A stretch of DNA of 64,000 bases, from positions 806,001-870,000 of the forward strand of contig NZ_OMKW01000001.1 in NCBI RefSeq assembly GCF_900302495.1, in the 5' to 3' direction. Both the position numbers and the translations under genes were made by a program. Positions 53,869 through 62,523 of this stretch are shown here, one piece after another. Every line of letters starts with the position of its first letter. Positions within the stretch are counted from its first letter, which is position 1. Origin of the DNA: Pontivivens insulae. Lineage in GTDB: Bacteria > Pseudomonadota > Alphaproteobacteria > Rhodobacterales > Rhodobacteraceae. The notes below the pieces were generated by a model. That model worked only from the letters and a program-made list of their open reading frames with translations. It had not been told where the DNA came from and searched no databases.

Positions 53869-55514
53869 TTCAGCGCACCTGCCATGGCGCGGCCTGCGGT
53901 GCGGCCCGAGAAGACGCAGCCGCCCAGGAATGTGCCCTCAAGGCTGCGATAGCCGTGGACGCCGCCGCCGCCGAAGCCGGACGCCTCACCCGCGGCATAG
54001 AGACCTGGCATCGGCTCCCCGGTTTTGCCGAGCGCGCGGGCAGAAAGATCGGTCTCGATCCCGCCGAGGCTTTTGCGGGTCAGGATGTTGAGGCGCACGG
54101 CGATCAGCGGGCCGTTGTCCGGATCAAGGATCGGGCCGGGTTTTGCCGTGCGGATCAAACGGTCGCCGCGATAGTTGCGGGCGGCATGGATCGCGGCCAT
54201 TTGCGCGTCCTTGGTAAAGGCATTGGTGGCGTTGCGGTCGCGTGCCTCGATCTGTTCGCGCAGACGGTCGAGCGGAACTTCTACAGTGCCGACGCGGTTC
54301 ATGCCCGCGACGAGCTCTTCCAGATTGTTTGCGACAACGAAATCCTCGCCATGTTCCTTGAACGCCTCGACAGGCCCCATCGCCCTTTTGCCGAAGGCGC
54401 GGCCGATGACCTGCCGCCAGCTTTTGCCGGTGAGGTCGGGGTTCTGTTCGGAGCCCGACAGGGCGAATTCCTTCTTGATGATCGCCTGATTGAGCACGAA
54501 CCAGGTGTAGGGCTGGCCGGTCTGGCAGATATGTTCGAGCGCGCCGAGGCTGTCGAAGCCGGGAAAGTTTGGCACTGGCAAACGTTCCCCATGGGCGTCG
54601 AACCACATGGAAGAGGGGCCGGGAAGGATGCGGATGCCGTGGGCGGGCCAGATCGGATCCCAGTTCCGCACACCCTCCACATAATGCCACATCCTGTCGC
54701 GGTTGATCAGGTTGACGCCTTGCGCATCTGCGATGTCGAGCATGCGGCCATCGACGTGATCCGGTACGCCGGAGACCATGAATTCCGGTGGTGTGCCAAG
54801 GCGCGCGGGCCAGTGTTCACGCACCTTGTAATGGTTGCCGCCGATCCCGCCGGAGGAGAGCAGCGTGACAGGTGCGCGCAGCTCAAATGTGCCAACCTCG
54901 TCGCGGTTGGTCTTGCCCCCGCGCACGGCATTGTCCGGGGCGAGGGTCGCGCCATGAACGCCCTCGACCACGCCATTGGTGATGATCAGGCCATCGACCC
55001 GGTGGCGAAAGGCGAAGCGCAGCTTGCCGGTTTTCGCGGCCTCCTGCACCCGCTGAACGAAGGGGTCGATCACGCCCGGTCCGGTGCCCCATGTGATGTG
55101 GAAGCGGGGGACGGAGTTGCCATAGCTTTCCGCGCTTACCCCGCCCCGTTCGGCCCAGCCGACGATGGGGAAGAACTTGAAGCCCCGCTCCATGAGCCAT
55201 GAGCGTTTTTCACCCGCGGCGAATTCGAGATATTTGTCGGCCCATTGGCGCGGCCAGCCATCCTCGTTCCGGTCAAAGCCTGCGGTTCCCATCCAGTCCT
55301 GCCGGGCGAGCTCGAAACTGTCCTTGATGCCCATGCGGCGCTGTTCGGGACTGTCTACAAGGAACATGCCGCCCAGTGACCAGAAGGCTTGTCCGCCCAG
55401 ATGCTGCTCAGGCTCCTGATCCACGACCAACACGGATTTGCCCGCGTCGATCAGTTCGCAGGCGGCAACCAACCCGGCGAGGCCCGCCCCGATGATGAGT
55501 GCATCTGCGTCCAT
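53865..55514 (-). CDS. FAD-binding dehydrogenase (fumarate reductase/KstD-like flavoprotein)
   Basis: 549 residues, GAGGGGAG before the ATG. N-terminal Rossmann FAD motif ALIIGAGLAGLVAACELIDAGKSVLVVDQE (about 5-34). GGQAFWSLGGMFLVDSPEQRRMGI follows, and the C-terminal GLYAAGEASGFGGGGVHGYRSLEGTFLGGCVFSGRTAG block is typical of the succinate/fumarate/3-ketosteroid dehydrogenase superfamily. Cytoplasmic, as there is no signal peptide. Substrate unknown. Coupled to the downstream 60-residue protein. Confidence 0.88.
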   Translation of the reverse strand: MDADALIIGAGLAGLVAACELIDAGKSVLVVDQEPEQHLGGQAFWSLGGMFLVDSPEQRRMGIKDSFELARQDWMGTAGFDRNEDGWPRQWADKYLEFAAGEKRSWLMERGFKFFPIVGWAERGGVSAESYGNSVPRFHITWGTGPGVIDPFVQRVQEAAKTGKLRFAFRHRVDGLIITNGVVEGVHGATLAPDNAVRGGKTNRDEVGTFELRAPVTLLSSGGIGGNHYKVREHWPARLGTPPEFMVSGVPDHVDGRMLDIADAQGVNLINRDRMWHYVEGVRNWDPIWPAHGIRILPGPSSMWFDAHGERLPVPNFPGFDSLGALEHICQTGQPYTWFVLNQAIIKKEFALSGSEQNPDLTGKSWRQVIGRAFGKRAMGPVEAFKEHGEDFVVANNLEELVAGMNRVGTVEVPLDRLREQIEARDRNATNAFTKDAQMAAIHAARNYRGDRLIRTAKPGPILDPDNGPLIAVRLNILTRKSLGGIETDLSARALGKTGEPMPGLYAAGEASGFGGGGVHGYRSLEGTFLGGCVFSGRTAGRAMAGALK

Positions 55515-55587
55515 GGCTCAACTCCCCTCGATCCCTTTGGTCGAAAGACTATGCGAGGTGCGGGGGAATTGAACAGATGACTTAACG

Positions 55588-56694
55588 TCAGCGCGGCTGC
55601 GGGTTCGTTCCGGCCTTGTAATCGGACCAATCGGTGATGTCGGGGTAGAAGCGCCGGCGCCATGCCTTGACCCGCTTGTTCATCACCCGGCGGAAAAGCA
55701 GCGGGTTCAGCGCAAGAACCGTCATCACCGGATAGCCGAAGGGAAGCTGCGGGGCGTCCGTCTCGTCATAGGCCTGCAACAGCGGGAAGCGGCGGTCGGG
55801 CTTGTAGTGATGATCCGAATGGCGCTGAAGGTTGATGAGGAACCAGTTGGAGACGCGGTGATTGGCGTTCCAGGAATGGTGCGGCTTCACATGCTCGTAT
55901 TTCCCGTCGCCCAGATGACGGCGGGTCAGGCCGTAATGCTCGATATAGTTGGTGAGCTCGAGGTAAAGCACGGCGACGAAAGCCTGCAGCGCGAAGAGGC
56001 CGAGGCCGAACAGGCCGCCGATCAGGTAGGCGAGGGCGGCGAACAGGGCGGTTGCGATGATGTAGCGCCAGTAGGGATTGGACGCGTCCCACGCGCCCTT
56101 GCCCTTGCGGGCGAGCAATGCCGCCTCGGCCCGGAAGCCGCTGACGACCTGCTGCCAGAGCACGCGGGGGAAGAAGGTGAAGAAGCTTTCATTATAGCGG
56201 GCCGTGACCGGGTCGCGCGGCGTGGCAACATAGCGGTGATGCACCAGCACATGTTCCGAGCGGAAGTGCCCGTAGCAGACCATGGTCAGCAGGAACTCCC
56301 CCAGCCGCGGCTCCCACCGGTTGCGCTGATGGATCAATTCGTGGCTGAAGTTGATGCCGATGGCCCCGGTTGCGACGCCGATCACGGCGAAGAGGGCAAT
56401 CGCCTCCCACCGTTCAAGCGTGCCGTTCACCGCCCACCAGATTGCGCCGAAGACGATGACAAACTGCATCGGCGGCCAGACCCAGGTGACGAGCTTATGC
56501 CAAAACAGGTGACGGTCCTGCGTCATGGGGTCCGCGTTCGAGGTGTCGTGGCTGAGTACGGCATCGAGGAACGTGATGACGACGATGGTGTAGGTTGTCA
56601 CTGCTGCGAGCCACCAGCCGCCATTGAGGGCCGCAAGCAGGATCAGCGGCACGAGTGACAGGGACATCCAGAACGGCAAGGCGGGTGCAGGCAT
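55588..56694 (-). CDS. alkB: Alkane 1-monooxygenase (membrane di-iron hydroxylase)
   Basis: 368 residues from ATG 56694. Multiple helices and the full histidine set of the AlkB integral-membrane family: HELIH in FSHELIHQRNRWE, HVLVHHRYVATPRDP, NYIEHYGL, and LQRHSDHHY. Hydroxylates the terminal carbon of medium-chain alkanes. It needs rubredoxin and rubredoxin reductase, neither encoded nearby. Do not confuse with the DNA repair dioxygenase AlkB despite the neighbouring ada. The palindrome at 56759-56778 lies about 65 bp upstream. Confidence 0.93.
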   Translation of the reverse strand: MPAPALPFWMSLSLVPLILLAALNGGWWLAAVTTYTIVVITFLDAVLSHDTSNADPMTQDRHLFWHKLVTWVWPPMQFVIVFGAIWWAVNGTLERWEAIALFAVIGVATGAIGINFSHELIHQRNRWEPRLGEFLLTMVCYGHFRSEHVLVHHRYVATPRDPVTARYNESFFTFFPRVLWQQVVSGFRAEAALLARKGKGAWDASNPYWRYIIATALFAALAYLIGGLFGLGLFALQAFVAVLYLELTNYIEHYGLTRRHLGDGKYEHVKPHHSWNANHRVSNWFLINLQRHSDHHYKPDRRFPLLQAYDETDAPQLPFGYPVMTVLALNPLLFRRVMNKRVKAWRRRFYPDITDWSDYKAGTNPQPR

Positions 56695-56758
56695 AATAGC
56701 GAATTCCTTAGCACAGGGTGAGCGGACTGTGCAGTCCCCGGTGCCACGGATCAAGAAA

Positions 56759-56778
56759 AATGTAGCGGTCGCTACATT
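56759..56778 (-). terminator. Palindrome: ada terminator and/or alkB operator
   Basis: Perfect inverted repeat AATGTAGCG/CGCTACATT with a 2-nt centre, overlapping the ada stop codon. On the minus strand the hairpin runs into TTTTTCTT, which fits an intrinsic terminator for ada. Placement 65 bp before alkB, with this symmetry, also fits a TetR-type operator. The sequence cannot decide. Confidence 0.65.
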
Positions 56779-57829
56779 ACGCTGCGTAGGCGCGTTCGAC
56801 CTCGATCAGCTTTTGCTTGCGCCATAGCCCGCCGCCATAGCCTGTGAGCGATCCATCTGCCCCGATCACCCGGTGGCAGGGCACGATCAGGGCCAGTGGA
56901 TTGGCCCCGTTGGCCCGGGCGACAGCGCGCGTCGCTGTGGGCTGCTCAATCTGGCGGGCGAGGTCGCCATAGCTGACGGTTGCACCGGCCGGAATTGTGC
57001 GCAGAGCCGCCCAGACCTTTTGCGAGAAGGGCGTACCAAGTGGGCTGATCGGCGTCTGGAACGTGGGGGAGGTGCCGGCAAAGAAGGCCTCAAGCTCCTT
57101 CGCGATCTGGTCGTGCGTCGCGAACCGGCCAAAGCCAAGAGACCCGCGCGCGGCCTTGCGTAAATCCGCCAGCTCTTTGGGCAGGGCCTTACGGTCGATG
57201 AATTCGAGGAGGTGCAGTGCCTTGGCGTCAGCGACCGCGATCATCGGGCCGAGCGGTGTTTCCACCCAGTCCGCGCGCAACAGGGCGTCTTTGGCAAGGT
57301 TGCCCGGCGCGTCGCCAAGGAGTTTCGCGAAAGCCTCGCGAAACGCGCTGGGCGACTCAAAACCTGCGTCGATCTGGGCGTCGATCACGCGCCCTCCGTC
57401 CGACAGGGTCTCGAAGCCCCGGCGCAGGCGGTCGAGCCGGACCATTTCGAGGAACGTCAGCCCGTAATGCCGCTTGAAGGCCCGGCGGGCTGTGGAGGGG
57501 TCAACGCCAAGGGCGGCGACATCTCCTTCACGCCAGCGATGGTCGGGGCGGGCTGCGAATGCGTCAAGCAAGGTCTGGATGACCGGCTCGCTTTGTGCGG
57601 CTGGTTTCAGCGGGTGGCAGCGCTTGCAGGGGCGGAACCCGGCCTCCATGCAGTGCGCCACCGTCTCGAAGAACGCGCAGTTTTCGGGTTTGGGCGTGCG
57701 GGCCGGGCAGCCGAAACGGCAGAAGATGCCGGTGGAGGACACGCCGACATAGGCGCGCCCGTCCCAGCTTTTGTCGCGGTCGGCAAGCGCGGCGTAGAGG
57801 TCCGCGTGAGGAGGGAGATCGAATAACAT
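56777..57829 (-). CDS. ada: Ada: methyl-phosphotriester and O6-methylguanine-DNA methyltransferase / regulator
   Basis: 350 residues with all Ada parts. The N-terminal zinc domain has Cys37, Cys41, Cys68 and Cys71 (GIFCRFGCPARTP, RPCKRCHP), of which the first accepts methyl from phosphotriesters. An AraC-type HTH (about 85-180; LGVDPSTARRAFKRHYGLTFLEMVRL) follows. The C-terminal methyltransferase has PCHRV at 317-321 with acceptor Cys318. It repairs alkylated DNA and, when methylated, activates adaptive-response genes. The next gene on the strand is the alkane monooxygenase alkB. Confidence 0.95.
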   Translation of the reverse strand: MLFDLPPHADLYAALADRDKSWDGRAYVGVSSTGIFCRFGCPARTPKPENCAFFETVAHCMEAGFRPCKRCHPLKPAAQSEPVIQTLLDAFAARPDHRWREGDVAALGVDPSTARRAFKRHYGLTFLEMVRLDRLRRGFETLSDGGRVIDAQIDAGFESPSAFREAFAKLLGDAPGNLAKDALLRADWVETPLGPMIAVADAKALHLLEFIDRKALPKELADLRKAARGSLGFGRFATHDQIAKELEAFFAGTSPTFQTPISPLGTPFSQKVWAALRTIPAGATVSYGDLARQIEQPTATRAVARANGANPLALIVPCHRVIGADGSLTGYGGGLWRKQKLIEVERAYAA

Positions 57830-58000
57830 GCGCAGAGTGTAGCGGGTGGCGCGGCGCCCTGTCGCCGGATTTCGGGCGGCAATGTTGATTAGGTGGGGTT
57901 CGGGTAGGCCAGCCCCGACCTTGGGTGGGCGTTTGGGCCCTCTGGACGATGCAGTTTATCTCACAAGCCCGCCGGGCGGTTTCGCAACGTGATCGATCGC

Positions 58001-58032
58001 AAAAGCGCCCTCCCGGGGGGAGGTCGGGCGCT
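58001..58032 (-). terminator. Terminator downstream of mutY
   Basis: Minus strand AGCGCCC…GGGCGCT stem (58026-58032 with 58004-58010) with an inner CCTCCC/GGGAGG pairing, then TTTT. It lies 42 bp beyond the mutY stop. Confidence 0.75.
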
Positions 58033-58057
58033 GGCCGGATGCTGGTCGCATCCGGCC
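58033..58057. repeat. Perfect 10-bp hairpin between mutY and its terminator
   Basis: GGCCGGATGC (58033-58042) and GCATCCGGCC (58048-58057) around a 5-nt loop, flanked by AAAAA on the right. REP-like in shape, but only one copy was noticed in this window. Confidence 0.6.
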
Positions 58058-58073
58058 AAAAAGTGTGCCGTCT

Positions 58074-59081
58074 CTAAAGCGCCAGTCTCAACGCCTTGGC
58101 GAACACGGTGGGAAGGTCGCCGGGATCTGCCTGATCGACCCAGTGGCCCCGGGTCTCGGCGGCCAGCGTCTCGGCTGTCCAGACAGTCAGGATCAGGTGG
58201 AAATGGGTGAAGGTGTGGCGCACCTCTCCGATCTCTCGCCAGCCTGCCTCCAAGGGTGGAGCAGGGCTGGGCGCGTCGGTCCACTCGGAGGTCGGAAGGG
58301 CGAGCATGCCGCCGAGCAAGCCTTTGGGCGGGCGGGTCTCCATCAGGGTTGCGCCATCGGGGCGGCGGGCGATGTAGACGTGACCAAGTCGGGTCGGCTT
58401 GGCCTTCTTGGGGCGTTTGCGCGGCAGCTCTGCCGCGATCCCCGCGATGCGCCCGGCGCACCCTTTCATCCACGGGCAGATGCCGCAGGCGGGGCTTTTG
58501 GGCGTGCAGATGGTCGCGCCGAGGTCCATGACCGCTTGCGCGTAGTCGCCCGGTCGCGCGTCCGGGGTGCGCTCTGCGGCCAAGGTGCGCAACGTCTCCT
58601 TACTGTCAGGCAGAGGCTCTTCAATCGCGTGCAGCCGAGCCATGACCCGCTCGACATTGCCGTCGAGCACCGTCGCTTTGCGGTCGAACGCGATGGAGGC
58701 GACGGCGGCGGCGGTGTAGGGGCCGATGCCCGGCAGGGTCAGCAGTTCCGCCTCTGTATTCGGGAAGCCGCCACGGGCCGTGACCTCTCGCGCGCATTTC
58801 AGCAGGTTGCGGGCGCGGGCGTAATAGCCAAGCCCGGCCCAGGCGGCCATCACGTCTGCATCATCCGCCGCGGCGAGATCCTCAACCGTGGGCCAGAGAG
58901 CTGTGAATTTCGTGTGATAAGCCCGGACGGCGGCAACGGTTGTCTGCTGCAACATCACCTCGGACAGCCACACATGATAGGGGTTTGGCACCTCTCCTGC
59001 CTTCCGAGCAGCAGGGGGAACGCGCCACGGCATGTCGCGGTGATGGATGTCGTACCAGTCGAGAAGGGTTGTGGCGTCCAT
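58074..59081 (-). CDS. mutY: A/G-specific adenine DNA glycosylase
   Basis: 335 residues from ATG 59081. A longer open frame runs antisense to the DUF721 gene and is rejected. Catalytic Glu in WLSEVMLQQTTVAAV, helix-hairpin-helix LPGIGPYTAAAVASIAFDRKATVLDGNVERV with catalytic Asp, and the iron-sulfur ligands C-x6-C-x2-C-x5-C (CTPKSPACGICPWMKGC). The C-terminal NUDIX-like domain (about 230-335) checks 8-oxoG. Removes A mispaired with 8-oxoguanine. Divergent from DUF721/dsbA-type genes. Confidence 0.95.
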   Translation of the reverse strand: MDATTLLDWYDIHHRDMPWRVPPAARKAGEVPNPYHVWLSEVMLQQTTVAAVRAYHTKFTALWPTVEDLAAADDADVMAAWAGLGYYARARNLLKCAREVTARGGFPNTEAELLTLPGIGPYTAAAVASIAFDRKATVLDGNVERVMARLHAIEEPLPDSKETLRTLAAERTPDARPGDYAQAVMDLGATICTPKSPACGICPWMKGCAGRIAGIAAELPRKRPKKAKPTRLGHVYIARRPDGATLMETRPPKGLLGGMLALPTSEWTDAPSPAPPLEAGWREIGEVRHTFTHFHLILTVWTAETLAAETRGHWVDQADPGDLPTVFAKALRLAL

Positions 59082-59132
59082 GATCCATCCGGTGATAAGC
59101 TCTGTCCTTGTTGAGTAGCGGGAGCGGTGCAT

Positions 59133-59654
59133 ATGCGCAAACAGGCCAAAGGGACGCAGTGGCAGCCGAAACGGGCGCGTCGCTTCACCAAGGCGGGCTC
59201 TCTCATCGCGCCGCAGTTGAAAAGAGCGTCTGAGACGCGCGGTTTTGCCCAGATCCGTCTGCTGACCGACTGGGAGGAGATCGTGGGGCCAGATATCGCA
59301 GCGCTCGCCCGTCCGCAGAAGGTGAGCTACGCCAAGAAGGGATTCGGGGCGACGCTGGTGCTTTTGGTTCAGGGTGCGGCAGCCCCGCAGGTTCAGATGA
59401 TGGTCCCGCAGATCATGGAGCGTGTGAATGCGTGCTACGGATATTCCGCGATCAGCCGTGTGACATTGACCCAGACGGCCGCGACAGGTTTTGCGGAAGG
59501 GCAGGTGCCTTTCGCCCATAAGCCGCAGGCCGCGCCGGCACTCTCACCAGAAATTGAAGCGCAGATGCGATCAGACCTTCGTGAGGTGGGGGATGAAGGC
59601 TTGCGCGCGGCGCTTCTGTCTTTAGGTAAAAACATAGAGACACGAACGAAGTAA
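59133..59654 (+). CDS. DUF721 (DciA-like) protein
   Basis: 173 residues from ATG 59133 (GGGAG eight bases upstream); GTG 59127 is an alternative. The RLLTDWEEIVGPDIAALARPQKVSY stretch is the DUF721 signature (W-x-x-V-G-x-x-x-A-x-x-x-x-P), followed by LVLLVQGAAAPQVQMMVPQIMERVNACYGYSAISRVTL. DciA relatives load or regulate the replicative helicase DnaB. Whether this alphaproteobacterial member does so is an inference. A 15-bp gap to the DsbA-like gene. Confidence 0.82.
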   Translation: MRKQAKGTQWQPKRARRFTKAGSLIAPQLKRASETRGFAQIRLLTDWEEIVGPDIAALARPQKVSYAKKGFGATLVLLVQGAAAPQVQMMVPQIMERVNACYGYSAISRVTLTQTAATGFAEGQVPFAHKPQAAPALSPEIEAQMRSDLREVGDEGLRAALLSLGKNIETRTK

Positions 59655-59669
59655 TCGCCGGGGAGTACC

Positions 59670-60311
59670 ATGGCCAAAGTTTTCAACCGACGTTCCGTTC
59701 TGGCCAGTGCCGCAGCGCTGGGTGCTGGCAGCTTTGCCGCTGCTGCTTTCGCGCAGGACAGCGAGACCGCTGAGGCCAGCGCCGCGGGTCCGATGACCGA
59801 TCCGATGGTGATTGGTGATGCTGATGCGCCGGTCACGATCATCGAATATGCCTCGTTGACCTGCCCGCACTGTGCCCGCTTTCACGGCGTGGTCTATCCG
59901 CAGCTGAAGGAAAACTATATCGACACCGGCAAGGTGCGGTTCGAAGTGCGTGAGGTCTATTTTGACCGTCCGGGCCTTTGGGGCGCGATGCTGGCACGGT
60001 GTGGCGATGGCACGCGGTATTTCGGGCTGACCAACTTGCTCTATGCCCGTCAGGCGGACTGGTCGCGGGCGGGAACCGCCCAGGAGGTTGTGGCGCAGCT
60101 GGGGCGCATCGGCGCGCAGGCTGGTCTGACCGAGGATCAGATTGGCGAATGTCTGGCTGACGCGGACCTCGCAGAGGCGCTGGTGGCCCGGTATCAGGAC
60201 CACATGGAAGAGCATCAGATTTCGGGCACGCCCTCCTTCGTCGTGAACGGAACCATGCATTCCAACATGAGCTATGACGACTTCGTCGCGGTGATCGAGG
60301 CCGAACTATAA
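59670..60311 (+). CDS. DsbA-family thiol:disulfide interchange protein
   Basis: 213 residues. The N-terminus NRRSVLASAAALGAGSFAAAAFAQ looks Tat-compatible. Thioredoxin fold with active site C65-P-H-C68 (ASLTCPHCARFH) and cis-Pro loop SGTPSFVVNG. Belongs to the DsbA/BdbD-like thioredoxin_4 group seen in alphaproteobacteria after DUF721. Introduces or isomerises disulfides in the periplasm. A terminator follows. Confidence 0.92.
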   Translation: MAKVFNRRSVLASAAALGAGSFAAAAFAQDSETAEASAAGPMTDPMVIGDADAPVTIIEYASLTCPHCARFHGVVYPQLKENYIDTGKVRFEVREVYFDRPGLWGAMLARCGDGTRYFGLTNLLYARQADWSRAGTAQEVVAQLGRIGAQAGLTEDQIGECLADADLAEALVARYQDHMEEHQISGTPSFVVNGTMHSNMSYDDFVAVIEAEL

Positions 60312-60338
60312 GCCTGACCGCAATGCATGAATTGACCA

Positions 60339-60365
60339 GGGCGGCCTATGCGGGCCGCCCTTTTT
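60339..60365 (+). terminator. Rho-independent terminator after the DsbA-like gene
   Basis: 8-bp GC stem GGGCGGCC/GGCCGCCC with a 6-nt loop, followed by TTTTT. Confidence 0.93.
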
Positions 60366-60378
60366 CGATCTTTGATGG

Positions 60379-60987
60379 TTAATTGGCGAGCAAGGCCAAT
60401 TCCCGCTTGGCAATCGCCGCAACACTGGGCCGGGCCGCGCACCGGGCGATCCAATCGGCAAGGGATGAGCCACTTGGCGCGATGTCGGGCATCCAGTGGA
60501 ATGGGCTGGCAAGAAGCAGATCGACAGCGCTGTACCTGTCGCCCAGCAGATAGGGCTGCGTATCGAGTGTCGCGCTTAGGCGGCTAGTGACATGATCGAG
60601 GTCGCGGAAGGTTGCCGAGAGCACTGGATGTGCGACCCCGGCCATGTGCAGGACCAGAACCGGTTCCACCACGCCCTGATAATAGGCTAACCAGCTGAGA
60701 TAGGCGCCGCGTTGCGGATCACCGACGGCCCGGCCCATCGGGTGGTCGGGAGCGAGATCGATCAGAAACGCCACGATCGCGGCGCGTTCAAAAACATGAT
60801 CCGTTCCGCTGGTCAGATACGGCACTTTCCCTTCGGGATGCGGGTTTTTGGGATCGGGTCCGCCGCTGCCATCGGCGCGGCGCACCGATACTTCGGTGAT
60901 CGTGACCTTTGATTGCAGCCCGAGTTCCTCGATCAAGGCGATGATGGTTGAAGAGCGGCTGTTGGGAGCGTGGTAGAGCGTGAGCAT
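60379..60987 (-). CDS. Glutathione S-transferase family protein
   Basis: 202 residues from ATG 60987 (ATG 60999 possible). The thioredoxin-like N-domain has LTLYHAPNSRSSTIIALIEELGL with a Ser-rich catalytic loop, and the GKVPYLTSGTDHVFERAAI cis-Pro/ERAAI glutathione site. The helical C-domain has PYLLGDRYSAVDLLLASPFHWM. Detoxification role; substrate unknown. Divergent from a WYL regulator with an operator-like palindrome between them, so it is probably that regulator's target. Confidence 0.88.
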   Translation of the reverse strand: MLTLYHAPNSRSSTIIALIEELGLQSKVTITEVSVRRADGSGGPDPKNPHPEGKVPYLTSGTDHVFERAAIVAFLIDLAPDHPMGRAVGDPQRGAYLSWLAYYQGVVEPVLVLHMAGVAHPVLSATFRDLDHVTSRLSATLDTQPYLLGDRYSAVDLLLASPFHWMPDIAPSGSSLADWIARCAARPSVAAIAKRELALLAN

Positions 60988-61033
60988 GTCCGTTTCCATT
61001 CATTGGGAATGGGCGTTGTCTAACGGACGGGTA

Positions 61034-61050
61034 CTGACATATTCTGTCAG
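61034..61050. promoter_or_regulatory. Operator-like palindrome between GST and WYL regulator
   Basis: CTGACA-TATTC-TGTCAG, a 17-bp perfect inverted repeat ending two bases before the regulator ATG and 47 bp from the GST ATG. It is the likely autoregulatory binding site. Confidence 0.65.
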
Positions 61051-61051
61051 C

Positions 61052-61747
61052 ATGGCGCGCGCGGACAGATTGATGAGATTGATGGACGCGTTGCGGCGTC
61101 TTCCTGCTCCGGCCACTGCCGCCGACCTGGCCGGGGAAACCGGCGTGTCCCGTCGCCAGCTCTATCGCGATATTGCGACGTTGCGGGCGGGCGGTGCCCT
61201 GATCGATGGGGAGGCTGGCGTCGGCTATCATCTGGTCGAGGATGGCGCATTGCCACCGCAGAGCTTCTCTCAACTCGAAATCGAAGCGCTGGTTCTGGCC
61301 GTTGGGGAGTTGGCGCAGACCGGCGATCCTGCGCTGGAGCAGGCGGGCCGATCTGCGCTTGCCCGGATTATCGCAACCTTGCCAGACGATCAGTCCCGTC
61401 AGGCACATCATACCGCGCTGCGCAGTTTCCGGCCCGCCGCGCGGCCCGCGATGCTGGGAGTTGATATGGGCCTGTTGCGTCAAGCGTGTTGGGAAGAGCG
61501 CGCGCTCGACCTGCGCTATCGCGACCGGAACGGCACTGTGACCGAGCGTGAGGTCTGGCCCCTGGGCATCAGCTATTCCGAGCGATCCTTGCTGGTGCTG
61601 GTCTGGTGTTGTTTGCGCCAGGATTGGCGGCATTTTCACGCCTCTGGCATCGAGGCGGCAACCTTTAATGGCCGCAGTTTCCGCCCCCGCCGTGTCGGTC
61701 TTTTGCGCGAATATGCTGCGCAGAAGACCAAAGCCGCCGCAGGCTAA
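61052..61747 (+). CDS. YafY-type HTH/WYL transcriptional regulator
   Basis: 231 residues from ATG 61052. N-terminal HTH_11 (RADRLMRLMDALRRLPAPATAADLAGETGVSRRQLYRDIATL, residues 3-44), then a WYL-like domain with ERALDLRYRDRNGTVTEREVWPLGISYSERSLLVLVWCCLRQDWRHF. These regulators sense small ligands or nucleic acid through the WYL part. Likely controls itself and the divergent GST through the palindrome overlapping its start region. Confidence 0.87.
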   Translation: MARADRLMRLMDALRRLPAPATAADLAGETGVSRRQLYRDIATLRAGGALIDGEAGVGYHLVEDGALPPQSFSQLEIEALVLAVGELAQTGDPALEQAGRSALARIIATLPDDQSRQAHHTALRSFRPAARPAMLGVDMGLLRQACWEERALDLRYRDRNGTVTEREVWPLGISYSERSLLVLVWCCLRQDWRHFHASGIEAATFNGRSFRPRRVGLLREYAAQKTKAAAG

Positions 61748-61774
61748 GCCGCCCGGACACCGTGCCCGGACGGC
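61748..61774. terminator. Imperfect hairpin between convergent genes
   Basis: 13-bp arms with two mismatches (GCCGCCCGGACAC against GTGCCCGGACGGC) between the WYL regulator and the AhpD-like gene. No T-tract, so only a weak terminator candidate. Confidence 0.35.
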
Positions 61775-61780
61775 TGTGGG

Positions 61781-62338
61781 TCAGTCTGCCTTTGGCGTCC
61801 ACGCGAACTTCGCGAAGGCGGCATCGGTGGGCGTATCGAAGATGGCGTTAGTGTAGTTGGACATCACCTTCTGGGCGAGGATCAGAATGATGTCGAGCAC
61901 TGCACGTTCCCCATATCCGGCCGCTTCGAATGCGGCGACAGCTGCGGCATCGGGGCGGCCGTGGGTCTCGCGCACGGCCAGTGTGAAGGTGCGCAGCGCC
62001 TCTAGCTTTTCGGTGGGCAGCGGCGTTTCATCCCGCAGGGCGTCGATGATCGGCTGGTCGATTTTTTCCATATGCGCGATGCCGGTATGGGCCGGCACGC
62101 AGTAGTGGCAGCGGTTGGCCACGTTGACGGTCATCCAGACCACTGTGCGTTCTTCGGGGGTAAAGGCCGTTGCCTGCACGGCAAGGCGGTGGAGGTGCTG
62201 GTACCCTTCCAGAAGGCCGGGGCTGGTGGCCATCACACCGTGAAGGCTGGGCAACCGGCCAAAAGCCTTGATCGAACTTTCGAGGAGGGGTTTGGAGGCC
62301 TCGGGGGCGCTGTCCAGATCGTGAACCGTCGTCTGCAT
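61781..62338 (-). CDS. Carboxymuconolactone decarboxylase / AhpD-like protein
   Basis: 185 residues, GGAG seven bases before the ATG. The helical AhpD core has NVANRCHYCVPAHTGIAHM with the CxxC redox pair and nearby His of AhpD-type alkylhydroperoxidases. Probably an antioxidant or a dehalogenase-like enzyme of the peroxidase-related (YciW/AhpD) branch. Physiological partner unknown. Confidence 0.85.
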   Translation of the reverse strand: MQTTVHDLDSAPEASKPLLESSIKAFGRLPSLHGVMATSPGLLEGYQHLHRLAVQATAFTPEERTVVWMTVNVANRCHYCVPAHTGIAHMEKIDQPIIDALRDETPLPTEKLEALRTFTLAVRETHGRPDAAAVAAFEAAGYGERAVLDIILILAQKVMSNYTNAIFDTPTDAAFAKFAWTPKAD

Positions 62339-62523
62339 GATGCGGCTCCTTTCCTAAGTGTAGCGACCCGCCGGGGATCGGCGGGCGTCAGCAGCACTTG
62401 GGCCGTGCGACGCCGGTTAACAGACCCGCTCAAGCAGCCGTGACCCCGCGCGAGGGCTTCGTGTAAATGTATCGTTACGCATGAGCGGTTTGAGCCATGT
62501 GCGATGCGGTGCAGGATGGGGAA

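Noticed and set aside
55588-57829. ada-alkB as the classical E. coli alkylation-repair operon
   Set aside because: The alkB here encodes a multi-helix alkane hydroxylase with eight-histidine motifs, not the 2-oxoglutarate dioxygenase AlkB of DNA repair.
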